64,000 nucleotides of DNA from NCBI GenBank assembly GCA_030549205.1, contig JAUKTV010000022.1:186001-250000 (forward strand), given 5' to 3'. The position numbers and the translations under genes were made by a program. Position 1 is the stretch's first letter; the number at the start of each line of letters is the position of its first letter. Of this stretch, positions 34,401 through 45,581 are shown in pieces. This stretch comes from Apiosordaria backusii. Lineage: Eukaryota; Ascomycota; Sordariomycetes; Sordariales; Lasiosphaeriaceae. The notes beneath the pieces were generated by a model. That model searched no databases. It saw only the letters and a program-made list of their open reading frames with translations, and was not told where the DNA came from.

Positions 34401-34725
34401 GGAGGATACAGTCATGCATGATGAGCCAGGCACAGGGCAGGTGCACGGTCAGCAAGAGCAAGAGAGCGCTGCGCATGCCGCTGCTGCTGCTGCAGTTGCC
34501 GCAATCAACAATGCTGGTCCTGCTGGCCTCTCTGGTAGTGATGCCCTCCCGGTAATACCAGCTACTGTTGCTCCGGAGCAGCCCACAATGCCAAAACCGG
34601 AGCAGCAGATTGCGCCGCAGCCGCAGCCACAACCGGAGGCGGATGCCAGCTCGGAGATGGGGCTGGGAATAGGGGTGTCGATTGGGATAGCGCCGCCGCC
34701 GCCGCCACCGCCAGCGGCTGTTTAG
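31475..34725 (+). CDS. rgt1: Zn2Cys6 transcription factor, RGT1-like glucose regulator
   Basis: Nuclear regulator of 1047 aa. Exons 31475-32469, 32521-33563 and 33620-34725 join in frame. The binuclear zinc cluster at residues ~282-315 has spacing Cys-x2-Cys-x6-Cys-x10-Cys-x2-Cys-x6-Cys (RACDECRRKKIKCD). It is followed by RVPQKRGPSKG and, across the first intron, YIKELADRINSIEGKL. That linker is the hallmark of Rgt1, which represses hexose transporter genes when glucose is low in yeast. A fungal transcription-factor core follows (FPVLASSKARVQSLLWQAS, GYVMGLHTRR, LRGWWVLVMLDRWDAVGRGR). The N-terminal 280 residues are rich in Gln/His and carry a tandem repeat; the C-terminus is Gln/Gly/Pro-rich. 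The start at 31475 is the first ATG in frame. Target genes cannot be read from the sequence. Confidence 0.87.
32016..32165 (+). repeat. tandem repeat coding LQxHxHE-type units in the RGT1-like gene
   Basis: Imperfect 21-27 base units encode successive LQNQNHN, LQSHNHE, LQGHEHE, LQAHNHE motifs. The unit is a multiple of three, so copy-number change would keep the frame. Confidence 0.85.
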
Positions 34726-36030
34726 GAATATGATGTTGATGATGGTAGTGGTGGGATTGATCTTGATGGGGGAGGTGAAGATGGTGGGGGGGAGGGGAAT
34801 GGGCTGGTGGGGGGTTGTGGGAGGATATATAGACCTAGTTGCGAAAATATCGCGGGCAAGCGGGGGGAGGGGAAGGGGGGAAGCGGTGGGTTTTGTGTAC
34901 GAGTATATATAGTAGGACGTAGGTGGAACACCTACCCTCTTTTAATTGTTCAACCTTTTTGTTTTGTCGGTTTGTCTGTTTTATATGTATTCCTATGGTC
35001 AGGTAGGTAGTAAGATGTGGATTTTTGTGATGTATTTATTAGGATATGGCCTCAAAAACATGGAGAGGGTGGCTGACAAAACTTGACAAAACTTGGCAAG
35101 ATAGTTTGACGAAGAATAATAACAATTCATGAATACGGTGGCAAAATAAAGTTCTTATATACGGTATCTATTTGTTGGGGGAGGGGGTTTGGGGAGACAT
35201 AAAGTTCAGATGATTGTGTGTGTGGGGGAAAGAGTCAAAACATACCTACCTACTTGGTACTACCTTACCTAGTAAGTGGCAATACACACATGTGAAGCTG
35301 CTTCCCAGACAGAGTCCCGGACCGGATGGCCCGGACAAGAGGGGGAGAAAGAGTGTCAGTCAGAAAATAAGATTTCTCAACGGGCGACAAAAAAAGCCAG
35401 TGACAATGACAGTTCTTGCCAGTTGCCAATTTTGTGTCTTTTGCACCTGAGTAAGTGAGTGAGCCTGGTCAAACAAAAAAAGCAGGAAGAGCGTTTCGAG
35501 GCGAGCGGGAAACAAATCATTCAGTTTCAGTCCAACATCAGACGAGGAAAAAAAAAACCCATTGTCAACAACAACTAACTCCCCATCTCTATCATCCAAA
35601 AAGTTCTGATTACTCACACCAAACGTTTCAGTTCTCCGCTGTGTGGCATGTCAAAAGTCACTTCTAATTGGCAAAAGAGGAACAAAAACCCGAATACGCA
35701 AGCTTCCTTGCTCAAGTTCAATTAAACGCAACTTCTACCCTTGGTCGTTTTAGTTATTTATATTATTACTTCTCTTACCCCCTTTCTGATCTGCATCCAT
35801 CACCAAACATACACTACAGCCATCACCGAATAATACCACATTGCACAGAATTCCCGGGAGCCAACAAACCGCAACACGCGTAACCTTTTTTTGATGGAAC
35901 GAACAACTTTGGCTTGCACAAAAACCGAGGCGATAAGTGCACCAAAAGGTTGTAACTCCACAGATCACCCCCACCTTAACTCTATCAGGCAACATTCACC
36001 ACCACCACAAAAAAAAAAAAAAAAAAAAGA
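34726..36030. other. intergenic region
   Basis: 3' flank of the RGT1-like gene and upstream region of the small Cys/His gene. G-rich sequence persists just past the stop (34730-34890). Many short open frames exist on both strands; none has a recognised product. Confidence 0.55.
36009..36028 (+). repeat. A20 run directly before a start codon
   Basis: Twenty consecutive A residues end two bases before the ATG at 36031. The run would lie in the 5' leader of the small Cys/His protein. A-rich leaders are known to bind poly(A)-binding protein in other mRNAs; such a role here is inference. Confidence 0.9.
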
Positions 36031-36519
36031 ATGTGCATACAGAAAGACAAGGTCTGGTTAGAGTGCAATCACCGCGCCTTCTTCAGATTCGAACCTTGCG
36101 ACAAACTTGGGAGGGGCTGCTTCGGTGCCAGCGGCGATCACGAAGAAGTGCCAGTACAAGACATTTGCGCAGACTGCAAGAGAAAAGACCCCAACCCTGC
36201 CGCCCGGGAGGCCGACAGGGTCAGGAGGGAAATGGAGCTGCGCGCGAGACGGGCAGAGGAAGAGCGCCTGGCAGAGATAAAACGGCAGCAGAGCGAGGCC
36301 AGGAGGAAGATCGAGGATGCCGAGAGAGCGCGAGAGGAAGAGGAGCGGAGGATAGCTCGAATAAGGCAGAAGGAAAGACAGGAGCTGGCCGACAGGCTCG
36401 CGAAGCAGCTTGATAAGGAAGAGGCGCGAGCCCGGGAGCGACAGAAAAGAAAGCACGAAGGAGGTGAGGGAGACGAGCCGAGGCCTAAGCGGCAGCGAGG
36501 AAGTGGTGGAAACAGTTGA
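36031..36519 (+). CDS. small Cys/His and coiled-coil protein, function unknown
   Basis: 162 aa, single exon. The first 50 residues hold Cys2, Cys12, His14, Cys23, Cys30, His37, Cys46 and Cys49, a spacing that could bind one or two zinc ions. The type resembles small fungal-specific proteins that start with a Cys-His segment. Residues ~55-145 form a highly charged single helix or coiled coil (RARRAEEERLAEIKRQQSEA). The end is basic (PRPKRQRGSGG) and could direct the protein to the nucleus. The start codon lies immediately after an A20 run. No named family was recognised, and the neighbours give no hint of function. Confidence 0.65.
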   Translation: MCIQKDKVWLECNHRAFFRFEPCDKLGRGCFGASGDHEEVPVQDICADCKRKDPNPAAREADRVRREMELRARRAEEERLAEIKRQQSEARRKIEDAERAREEEERRIARIRQKERQELADRLAKQLDKEEARARERQKRKHEGGEGDEPRPKRQRGSGGNS

Positions 36520-37670
36520 TACCGAAGGTTGTGGCGATTGTGGTTGGCAGGATGGTTGCAAAGTCGACAGAATGTTGGTGGTGAAGAGGGCATAGCATTG
36601 ATTCACATGGCATATTAGCGTTGTTTTCTAGATACCCAGCGATTAGCAATGTACTGTTTTTCGAAATATATTAGACTGGCTTAAGAGTCATCCTGCGAGG
36701 CGTCAATTGTCTGCCATGACACGATCCTAAGGGGCGAGGAGTGTCACTGAAGAGACAGTGGTAGCGGGTCAAGCGGATTGAAAGGCGTCCTCCCTCGATA
36801 AAGGCTGCAGATATACGGCCCTCCGGAGTGAGCGAAGTGTCGGATGAAGAGATGATGTGAGATAGTGAGTGCGAAAGGTTCATTCTTGAGAAGATGATCT
36901 GATGTTAACAAGTCTGTAGTTGGATACCGTGATAGTGGGACAGGCAGGGGGCCTCAGTCAGGTCCGGTTGAGACCAACAATCATCATCGACTGCCTGGTT
37001 TTGTCATGGCGTTTTGAGCCTCAATTAGGGAACGTGGCCGTCTCATCGGAGCCACATATCAGTTCGACGAGGCCAGAAGGATCTGAACTGGCTCATAGTA
37101 TAAGTCAGACACCAGTTTCATGAAGGGTCTAGGGGATCTCAACAAAAATGCCGCAGAATTGCCTGTATGGAAACATATCGAGCATGTTCCAGGGCACAGG
37201 GTAGGAAGATGTTAGACACAGAGCGGTTGAGAAGAGGTGATTGTTCCAGGAGGAAGCGTAGCAGCTTGAAAGAAGGGAGCAGTGGTGAAAGTCATTCGAT
37301 GAAGTTTGAGAATTTTGAATTAGAACAGAATTAGGTTGAACATTCTGTGTGCAAAACTGTCAAGCGTCGTCACCTGATAAGACAGCCAGCAAGACATGAA
37401 GTTGAGGAAGGAGGGAGCTGAGCTGGTGTTAGTCCCCCTTTCAGCTTGACAGTTGGTGGCCGGACCGCGAGCAACCGCCAAGACATTTGACACCTACGTC
37501 ATCGCACTCAATCCGCCTTCCAGGACCACGTGATTTCGCGACATTCCGTGCCACGCAACCACGTTCCATCGCGACAGGCAGAAACCACTGGCGTGCACTT
37601 CATCTTCAGCTTTGGCTTCAATTGGCATCATCGTATACCCCATGTAGGCCCAGCGTACTGCCTTCACATC
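36520..37670. other. intergenic region
   Basis: No gene is supported. The sequence is of mixed composition without long open frames until 37530. A CACGTG palindrome lies at about 37525, upstream of the Rad4-like start. The frame is open from 37530 to the chosen start at 37671, but that part looks like leader. Confidence 0.55.
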
Positions 37671-40338
37671 ATGCCTGGAAGGAAACGAAGCGCACCTACC
37701 GACAGTATCAGTAGCTCACGGACCACCCGAGCCACACGGTCAAGCTCCCGCAGGACAGCCCCCAAAAATGATGGAAATGATGCTATTCCAGATCTGGTCA
37801 AAGAGATGGTGGTGGAAGTAAGGAGAGGTCAGAAAACTGAAGATCCAGACATTCCAGAACCGCCACGGAAGCGAAAGAGACCAGGAGAGAAACCCGCCAA
37901 GCCATCCAAGGAAAAGGATACCGGAGATGACAGCAATGGGGAGCAGGATATCGAATTTGAAGATGTTCCCATACCAGCTCCAACCATACAAACCATGGTC
38001 AGAGACACCGATGAGGAGGATGATGACGACGATGATGACGATATCCAGTTTGAAGACGTCAACATCAATGGCACTGGGGCAACCTCGAGATATGAAGGGC
38101 CCAAGACCCTGGATCTTGATCTCACTGCCCACATGGCAGCGTTAACCCAGAAGAAGGGAGACCGTCGCAAGGCACTCGGCAGAGAAGAAAAGGACCGTCG
38201 TATAGAGACGCACAAGGTCCATCTGCTCTGTCTGTTGGCGCATGTAGAGCTGAGGAACCGGTGGTGCAATGACCCCAAGGTTCAAGGTGCTCTGCGTCCG
38301 CTGTTGTCTCAGAAAACAGTAGGCTTTTTGCTTCCACGGGCTAGTTTGAACCAGTTCAGCCGGACAGAATCGTTCAAAAGGGGTCTTTCAGAGGCCAAGG
38401 AAGTGTTCAAAACCAGATTTGAGATCACTGAACGTGGGCTCCGAAGAGCTCTGTGGGCGGAAAACTTGGACCAGCTCAAAGATGTATGTGATTCCATCCC
38501 CCTTTCCCAGTCTTATCCTAACATCAATACCAGTACAAACTACCCCCCGACACAGATACCACCCGTTCCAAAGCCGACTTTCTCAAAGCAGCCCAAACCC
38601 TCACCGGCTCCCGAGACGTCGGCGCCCAGCTCTTCTGCGCCCTCCTCCGCTCAGCAGGCGTCGAAGCCCGCCTAGTATGCTCCCTCCAACCCCTCGCCTG
38701 CGTCCCCGGCGCGCCCGCCATGCCAAAACAATCCACACAAAACCCCCTTAAACCCAAACAACCTTCCAAAGCCGAGCAATACCTCGCAGCCATGGCCAAG
38801 CACGAAACCAAATTCTCCCCCTCCCCCTCCCCAGGCAACACCACCATCCCTCGCTCACGACTAGGCCATCCCGACGCAACAGCGTATAATATCCCCCCCC
38901 TCCTCGCCCCTCTTGTTGCCCCTCCTCCCACCCCTGCTACTAAAATCCCCATCAAAAAAATCAAAAACGAATCCCCCCACCCTGTTTACTGGGTCGAAGT
39001 ACTAGATCACGCCCACCAAAAATACCACCCCGTCGATCCCCTCGTGACCTTTTCCCAGTTCAACACCCGGGTTTTTGAACCCCCTTCTTCAGATTTGCTA
39101 AATTCCCTCACCTATGCCGTGGGGCTCAATCCAGATGGCACCTGCGTAGATGTCACCCGCCGCTATGCAAAAGCGTACAACTCCAAAACTCGAAGATGGC
39201 GGATCGACGGGTTGGTGTCTTCTCGTAATGGAATCAAGGGGGAGAGGTGGTTACGTTCTGCGTTGAGGCGCTACCAGCCACTGATGTCGGACCTCGTACA
39301 GATCGAGATGAACGAGCTGAGAGCGGTGGAGCTGGGGGAGCCGATGCCGAGGAATGTGGGGGATTTTAAAGATCACCCTGTTTATGCGTTGGAGAGGCAT
39401 TTGAGGAGGGATGAGGTGCTGGTTAGGGGGGCGGAGGTGAGTGGGACGGTGGCGGGGGGAGGGGGGAGGTTGGAGAGGATTTATAGGAGGAGGGATGTGA
39501 GAGTTGCGCGGACGAGGGAGAGGTGGTATAGACTTGGGAGGGTGGTGAGGGGGGGGAGGAGCCGGTGAAGGTTTTGCCGAGGGTGAAAAGGAGGAACAGG
39601 AAGGGGAGGTTGGGGAGTGATGATGAGGAGGGGGAGGGAGAGAAAGATGGTGGGGAAGGGAGTGGGAATCCGGTGTATATCGAGTCACAGACGGAGGTTT
39701 ATGTCCCGCCTCCTGTTGTCAATGGCAGGGTCCCGAAAAATAAGTTTGGGAATGTGGATGTTTATGTGCCGAGTATGGTGCCAAAGGGGGGGGTGCATTT
39801 GCCGCATGAGAAGGCTAGACAGGCGGCGTTTATACTGGGGGTGGATTACGCGCCGGCGTTGACGGGGTTTGAGTTTAGGGGGAGGCAGGGGACGGCGGTG
39901 TTGAGGGGGGTGGTGGTGGCGGAGGAGTGTAGGGAGGGGATGGAGGCTGTGATTCAGGGACTGGAGGATGTGGAGGTGGAGGAGGGGGAGGAGAGGAAGA
40001 GGAGGGAGGTGTTGAGGTTGTGGAGGAGGATGCTGAAGGGGTTGAGGATTAGGGAGAGGATTATGGAGGGGGTTGATGAGGTGGCTGAGGCTGAGGCTGC
40101 TGAGGTAAGGAATGCGGAGATGATGGGGAAGGGGAAGGAACGGGAGGTGGAGATGAGGGAGTTTGATGCCGCTGCTGGGCCTTATGCCGATGACGATGAA
40201 GATGATGATGATGACGAAGGGGGAGGGGGAGGCGGTGGTGGTGGGTTCTTCCCACCTACCAATCTAGACAGTGACGATGAGGGTGGTGGTGGGTTCGTGG
40301 TAGAAGAAGATGGAGGCGGTGGCTTTTTGATAGAATAA
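37671..40338 (+). CDS. rad4: Rad4/XPC-family DNA repair protein, apparent frameshift
   Basis: Damage-recognition factor of nucleotide excision repair in the nucleus. Exons 37671-38483 and 38534-40338; about 872 aa with one base restored. The N-terminus is basic and acidic-disordered. The transglutaminase-like domain starts near HKVHLLCLLAHVELRNRWCND and runs across the intron (LKD|YKLPPDTDTTRSKADFL) to GSRDVGAQLFCALLRSAGVE and VYWVEVLDHAHQKYHPVDP. The beta-hairpin domains follow: GERWLRSALRRYQPLMSDL, DHPVYALERHLRRDEVL, VYIESQTEVYVPPPV and YVPSMVPKGGVHLP with GFEFRGRQGTAVLRGVVVAE. The frame breaks at a G8 run (39549-39556): RWYRLGRVVRGG then stop in one frame, EEPVKVLPRVKRRN in the next. One more G joins them. 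The tail is acidic and Gly-rich. Confidence 0.9.
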
Positions 40339-40383
40339 TCTCTCAATATCAACCAAGTTTGTCCCCCGCTTGAGTCCGCTTAT

Positions 40384-41323
40384 CTAGGTCCCCTCTACCC
40401 CCCGCTCGCCCTCCCCCTCTTCCTCCTCTTCCTCCTTCCCCCTCCTCCCCTCCCAAAACCCCCTCCCATAACTAACCAGTACCTCCTCGCCTTTCCGCAC
40501 CCCCCGAAACAACCCCTTCTTTCCCGCAGGTAAAACCCATACGCTCATGACCCTCTCCTGCCTCTTCACATCCCACGCCACCTTGAACTCGGCATTCGGC
40601 TTCCCTTTTATCTGTTTTGGCAACTTTTGCCCCGGGAGTGGTGGTGGGGGCGGGGGGTAAGGAACACCGCGGTAGTCGTTAACGTAGCGGGCTTCGTTAC
40701 CAAGTCGGGCTGCGTCGACGGCTATGTCGGCGTCGCGGGATAGCCAGAGGTCGTAGTCGGATTGGGAGTAGTCGTAGCCGTCTGGGGAGGGGATGGGGTT
40801 GGAGGGGCTGGGGTTGGTGCCGGGGTGGTACTCCCCCAGATAGGGGAGGATGAGAGAGCCGGGGGGAAGATGTTGGGTAGCAAAAAGACCGCACTGGCCG
40901 TAGGCGGGGTCTGATGGTAGATATATGTCATGTTAGAGTTGGGTAGAAAGAAGAGAAAAGAGAGGGGGGAATGGATGGATGGGGTAAGGACATACGTTTT
41001 GGGTCTGTGATGGGTGTTATTTGGACGTGGGTTGCTGGGCCGGGGGTGTGAGTTGAGCGTATCTCTGGGAGTGACGGGTCTGGAACTTTGAGGGCGGAGA
41101 GTTGGGAGGGGGTTAATTGGTGGGAGTATGATGGGGCTGTGAGATAGGGGAAGGAAGGGGGCCAGTTTTTTGGGAGGGGGCCGTTCGAGGTGTTGTTGGA
41201 TGACGAGATGGGTGTTGAGGATGGTTTTGAGGGTGGTGTTGGTTTGGGCGTTTTGGTCGGTTTTTTCGAGCTGGTTAGACTGGTTTCAATGGAGGTGGGC
41301 TTTCTTTTTCGTTTTTCTGACAT
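40384..41323 (-). CDS. SET-domain protein (putative lysine methyltransferase)
   Basis: 284 aa from exons 40996-41323 and 40384-40910; its stop lies 45 bases from the converging Rad4-like gene. The N-terminal third is Lys/Pro/Ser-rich and disordered. The SET fold begins with AYGQCGLFATQHLPPGSLILPYLGEY. It continues with ARYVNDYRG, the position of the canonical Asn-His-Ser AdoMet motif, then PNAEFKV and EEVLVSYGRGFW with the late Tyr motif. The N-x-His-Ser motif is altered to VNDYRG, and a Pro-rich loop sits next to it. The C-terminus is a Glu/Gly run. Methylation of a histone or other protein is inferred; the substrate is unknown. It reads like a single-domain fungal SET protein. Confidence 0.75.
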
Positions 41324-41382
41324 CGTAAAAAGGGATAGGAGAATGTGGGCTTGGTGGTGAGATTGAGACGTATGAGCTTAGA

Positions 41383-41410
41383 TGAGTGAGTGAGTGAGTG
41401 AGTGAGTGAG
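41383..41410. repeat. TGAG tetranucleotide repeat
   Basis: Seven perfect TGAG units lie 60 bases upstream of the start of the SET-domain gene, in its leader or promoter. Confidence 0.9.
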
Positions 41411-41578
41411 ATGTGAGGTTGAAAATGAAAAGTGTGGGCCTGTGCGCTCGAAGTTTTGCCAGGTTTTGCAACACAAGCCTTTAATCGACATGAACGTTGT
41501 TGCATGACAGTTGGGTGTGAAATGGTTTGCTTCTGTATTGCAAGATGGATTTCGAGTCTTACCAGTTGAATCCAGCTT

Positions 41579-44413
41579 TCATTTACTTTGCTGTGGGCTA
41601 TATACATTCACATGAAATAAAATAAAAACATCATCGGCCCCTTCTCCCCGCCTGACTTTCCTCCTTTTCCGCATCCTCCCCCCAACCCCCTTATTCCCAT
41701 CCCAATCCTCAAAGTCCTCGTCGCTATACCAACTAGGCGGCCTATCCTCTTCTCTCCTCCCCCACTCCTTCCCTTCCTCCTCCCCTGCCACAAACTCTAG
41801 CACCCCACCCCGCAAGAAAAACTCGTGCGTGATCCAGTTCTTTGTGTATCTCCTCCCATTCAGCGTCGCTGACTGAATGTATATCCTCTTCTGCTCCGGA
41901 TCAAAATTCTTCACTTTTATCACCGCCCATTTATTGTTCCCCAGCTTGGCCTTGATCTTCACCTCTTTGAAAAAAGGAGGAGTGAGGAGGTACACATCTT
42001 GCCCAGCAACAGGGAAGAACCCCATCATGGCAAAGGCTGAAAACGCTCCCATGGCGCAATCGTCGTTGCCCGGTATACCGTTTACCGACGAGTTAAATAT
42101 CGAGGGGATGTACGAATGTGCCCAGTAAGAGGAGATGGCTGGGCGGCCGGCGTAGTGGAATTGGAATACGGGCAAGAAGCCCTGTTCGTTGCCCATGTAG
42201 GAGATCCCGCTGGTGTGGAAGTAGTTAAGACGCTCGACGAAGGCGTCTGGGCCGCCCATGAGGGTGATTAAGGAGTCCATGTCTTGGGGGACGAAGAATG
42301 AGTACAACCAAGGGGAACCCTCGTAGGAACTGAGAGCAGTGTCGTAATAGCAGATGTGCATGTTGTGAACTGGGGAGCAAGCCCTGGTGTTTTCATATCT
42401 GAACGAACCGTCGAGCTTGCGGGGCTGCATGAACCCCTTGAACTTAGTCTTGAGAACTGGGCCGTCTGGGTCTTCACGATAAAGATCGGGTTGGTCAGGG
42501 TTCCAGTAATTTCGCCAGTTGGAGCCTCGTTGGTGATATTTCTTCGCGTCGGAATGGTGGCCTAAACCGGAGGCTAAGAGGGAAATGGCAAAGTCGTCAT
42601 AGGCATATTCAACACCGCGGGAGATGCTGCGGCTCATGGGGCCGGTACCATTCGTGTCGATATCGTCCCAGGGGATGTAACCGAGTTTATGCCAGCTTTC
42701 GAGGTTGCCTCTGCCTTCGACACCCCACATTTGGGGCTCTTCTTCTGCGTCGGAGACGACGGCTTTGTAGGCGGTGGCCCAGTCTATGTCGTCGGTAAGA
42801 TTCTTAACGAAGGCATCGGCGATGACGATGTCGGCGTTGGAGCCGCCTTGGGTGAAGCCTTTGCTGAAGGACATGCGGCAGTCGGGGAGTTTTCCTTCAT
42901 GTCGGTAAATGTCAATCAAAGCCCTGATCATGTCTGTCTGGGCCACCGGATCGATTATCGTCAAAAGAGGATGCTGAGCTCTGAAAGAGTCCCAGATACA
43001 GTAGAATCTATCCCGGATTAGCCATCTTCCATCTCATAACCGAGGCAAGAACTCACGAGTCGAAATACGGTTCCGTCGAATTATTCCACAGCTGATTCTC
43101 ACCGGTGTAATTCTGCGGCGACAAGAGCGTCCTATACAGCCCCGACCAGAACGTAGTCAGCATATCCTCGCTCACGCCCGTCCCATCCACCTGCACCACC
43201 TCCAGTTTCTTCCTCCACTCTTTCCTGGCCCGGCTCTCAACCCTCTCAAAGTCATAGTCTGGAATTTCTCTCTCGGCATTTTCGCAAGCTTGATCGACAC
43301 TGATAAATGAGAGCCCAACCCTGGCCATGATTTCGTGGTTGTTGGCAACGGGCTTCTCGAACTGAATCCAGGCGCCAGCCGAGCCAGATGGGATGTAAAA
43401 CCCATTCCCGACCCCATCCAAGAAATTGACGCCCTCGGTGGCGTTATTGCTGATGAATGTCCCCGTCTTTCTGATAGCGGCACCCTTGAAGTCGGCGCAG
43501 AAAAAGGCATTGTATCTCCCTGACCCGAAAGAGGGTTGATACTGTCCTTCACCGACGATGCGCCCCGACTGGTTGTACACCTGAATCCCGCCTGTAGATC
43601 GACTATTCATGAGATCCACCAGATCAACAAGAATAACAGGCGAGTATGTGATATCAAAATCCTTCTTCTTCAGCGGGTCGTCAGTCTTCAGAGTGAGGGT
43701 ATCGTTTCCTGGAAAGGAGAACCGGTAGAGAGCCGTGTGCTCAGTAACTGTCATCTCAGCCCGCACACGGTTGGTGAGGTTGAGACTGAAGTAACCCGGG
43801 GCGGCATAAGCGGAGTCATTAACCCGAGCAACTGGGCGGTCCATAAGAGAGTAGATGCATTGCTTGTAGTCATCCTCCGGGCAGCCGGCGTGCACAAAGA
43901 GCGGGAAGTTTCCCATGGATGGCTGGCCGCCTGTTCCAGAATCGTGCATATGTGAGAAGCCGAGGATGTCGCTGTTGTCTGACACAAAGCCTGCGGCATT
44001 CTCAGCGTGGCTGTTTGTGTCGGCGACGGCCTTGGCCATTCCTGAGGTTGGTTGTTAGTAATGAGGTAAAGACAGGTTGAGAATAGCGGCTTACCATATG
44101 GCAGTGATGCTCCAGGGAAGACATGGCCTCCGTTAGTCGTCCCTATCAGGGGATCAACATATCGCAGTATATCAACCCTTTGGCTGCCATGATAAGGCCC
44201 AGCTGCTTCTGGCGAGATCAAAAAGAATAATAATGTCCCTCCCAGATCCATATGTATCCTTGGTATCAGATATATGAAGGAGATAAAGACTAGTGCATAC
44301 ACCAGAAAGCGGCTTCTCCGGGGCATCCCCCTAAAGCGCAACGGAGCAGCAGCCATGGCGAACGGCTTGCGATATGGCGTGCTTTCTGAGTCCCTCCTCA
44401 TCTTTAATTCCAT
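41579..44413 (-). CDS. GH92 family alpha-mannosidase, secretory
   Basis: Glycoside hydrolase family 92, typically exo-acting alpha-1,2-mannosidases that trim mannans or N-glycans with calcium. 910 aa from exons 44095-44413, 43057-44041 and 41579-43007. A basic N-terminus is followed by a hydrophobic segment (FLVYALVFISFIYLI, residues ~36-50), fitting a signal anchor or signal peptide. Family motifs include YVDPLIGTTNGGHVFPGASLPYG, across a splice to MAKAVADT, then ILGFSHMHDSGTGG, EPYFDSFYCIWDSFRAQHPL, GVEYAYDDFAISLLA, and the closing GIPGNDDCAMGAFSAFAMMG. Several N-glycosylation sequons are visible. After the domain comes a charged tail of about 80 residues (acidic, then MRKRRKVRRG), unusual for a secreted enzyme. 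It is divergent from a GH125 gene. Exact linkage preference is not visible. Confidence 0.92.
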
Positions 44414-45097
44414 GGACGCAACTCGGGCTGTTGGTGTTGATGTCTTGCGCCACTGGCGCCCCTCCCCCTTGATATCCTGAAATCGAGTGGGTAAGCAATC
44501 AATGCTGGAGGCATATCATGTTGTTGTTGACATCAAGACTGCATCATAACCGGGTAAGAAACGTTGAAACAAAACAAATAAACAGAGACTCCTTCTCATA
44601 CAGTTGAAAAGACTTTCAAAAGGCCACTTGACAAGAGGTCCAAGACTCCAAGACCCCAACGCAGGAGCTTGTCCTCCCGTCTCACACCCCGACCCCCAGA
44701 CGGTGCCACCTCCAGGATGCCAAGCCAATACAGGGGGCGCCCTGCATATTATCCGATGCCAAGTTCTGCAAGGATGCCGATAATCCGCCGCTCAGAAGAC
44801 GAGCCGCCCCCAGAAAATGCACAGAAGATTTACCGCGGTGCTGTGCGGGGTTGATCATGGCATTTCTTTTCTGGAAGAGAGAGAAGCGTCGATTGTGGCG
44901 TGTATCGAGTTGTGTTCTTGAGTAAAAATAGAAGAATGAGGGGAAAAGGTCACGGTGCCTGAGCTGCCATCTCAACCCCTCGCCAAGTCATCCCAAAAGT
45001 CCATCCAAGAATGGAAGGGCAACCAAAGACACAAAAAGATAACAAAAAGATGTTGCCAAGTACTCGCACTGTACCTGACAGTAGGGACTTCTTCTGA
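44414..45097. other. intergenic, upstream of GH92
   Basis: Left part of the region shared by the divergent mannosidase genes. It contains no supported protein gene. T5 runs on the tRNA strand at 45048-45044 and 45037-45033 may serve as the Pol III terminator for tRNA-Gly. Confidence 0.55.
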
Positions 45098-45169
45098 TGC
45101 GGCCATCGGGAATCGAACCCGACTCTAATGCTTGGAAGGCATTAATGCTAACCACTACACCATGGCCGC
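45098..45169 (-). tRNA. tRNA-Gly(TCC)
   Basis: A 72-nt cloverleaf without intron. Acceptor stem GCGGCCA pairs with TGGCCGC, followed by discriminator A. The anticodon stem is AATGC/GCATT and the loop CTTCCAA gives anticodon TCC. The T arm is TCGGG TTCGATT CCCGA. The first T-run of four or more lies about 50 bases downstream, rather far for a terminator. Confidence 0.95.
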
Positions 45170-45581
45170 TTGTTGGATGCAAGTCAGAGTGGAATCTGAC
45201 TTGTCGTGTCCACTGTGCCTCACCCGCCCACGATGTTGGGCTGCAGGAACACATGTCAACCACAGTGTGGTCTTCACCGTTCAGACACAGTGCAATATAT
45301 TCCCTCCACCATCTTGGAGCTTCCCCAAACCAGGAGCTCTCCAAAAGCCAAGAAGTTCACCATTCAGCCATATGGCATTTCTTTCTCTTCTTTTTCCGCT
45401 GTCATGTCGTCCACGGAACGCAACTGCCGCCCGCTGCAGGGCTCAATCGGGGTCTGTGATAATGTTCCCTTGCATAACCTGGGCATTCTTATCATTGACA
45501 TTTATGCCAGTCTACCCCCAAGTTTGACGTAGGCACATGCTCGTGTGAATATGTCTTCTTTTCTTTCCAGTTCAGCCCAAG
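45170..45581. other. intergenic, upstream of GH125
   Basis: Right part of the region between the divergent mannosidase genes. No further gene is seen. Confidence 0.55.

Noticed and set aside
39549..39556. Programmed ribosomal frameshifting in Rad4
   Set aside because: No slippery heptamer with structure is evident, and similar breaks in unrelated genes make run-length error far more likely.
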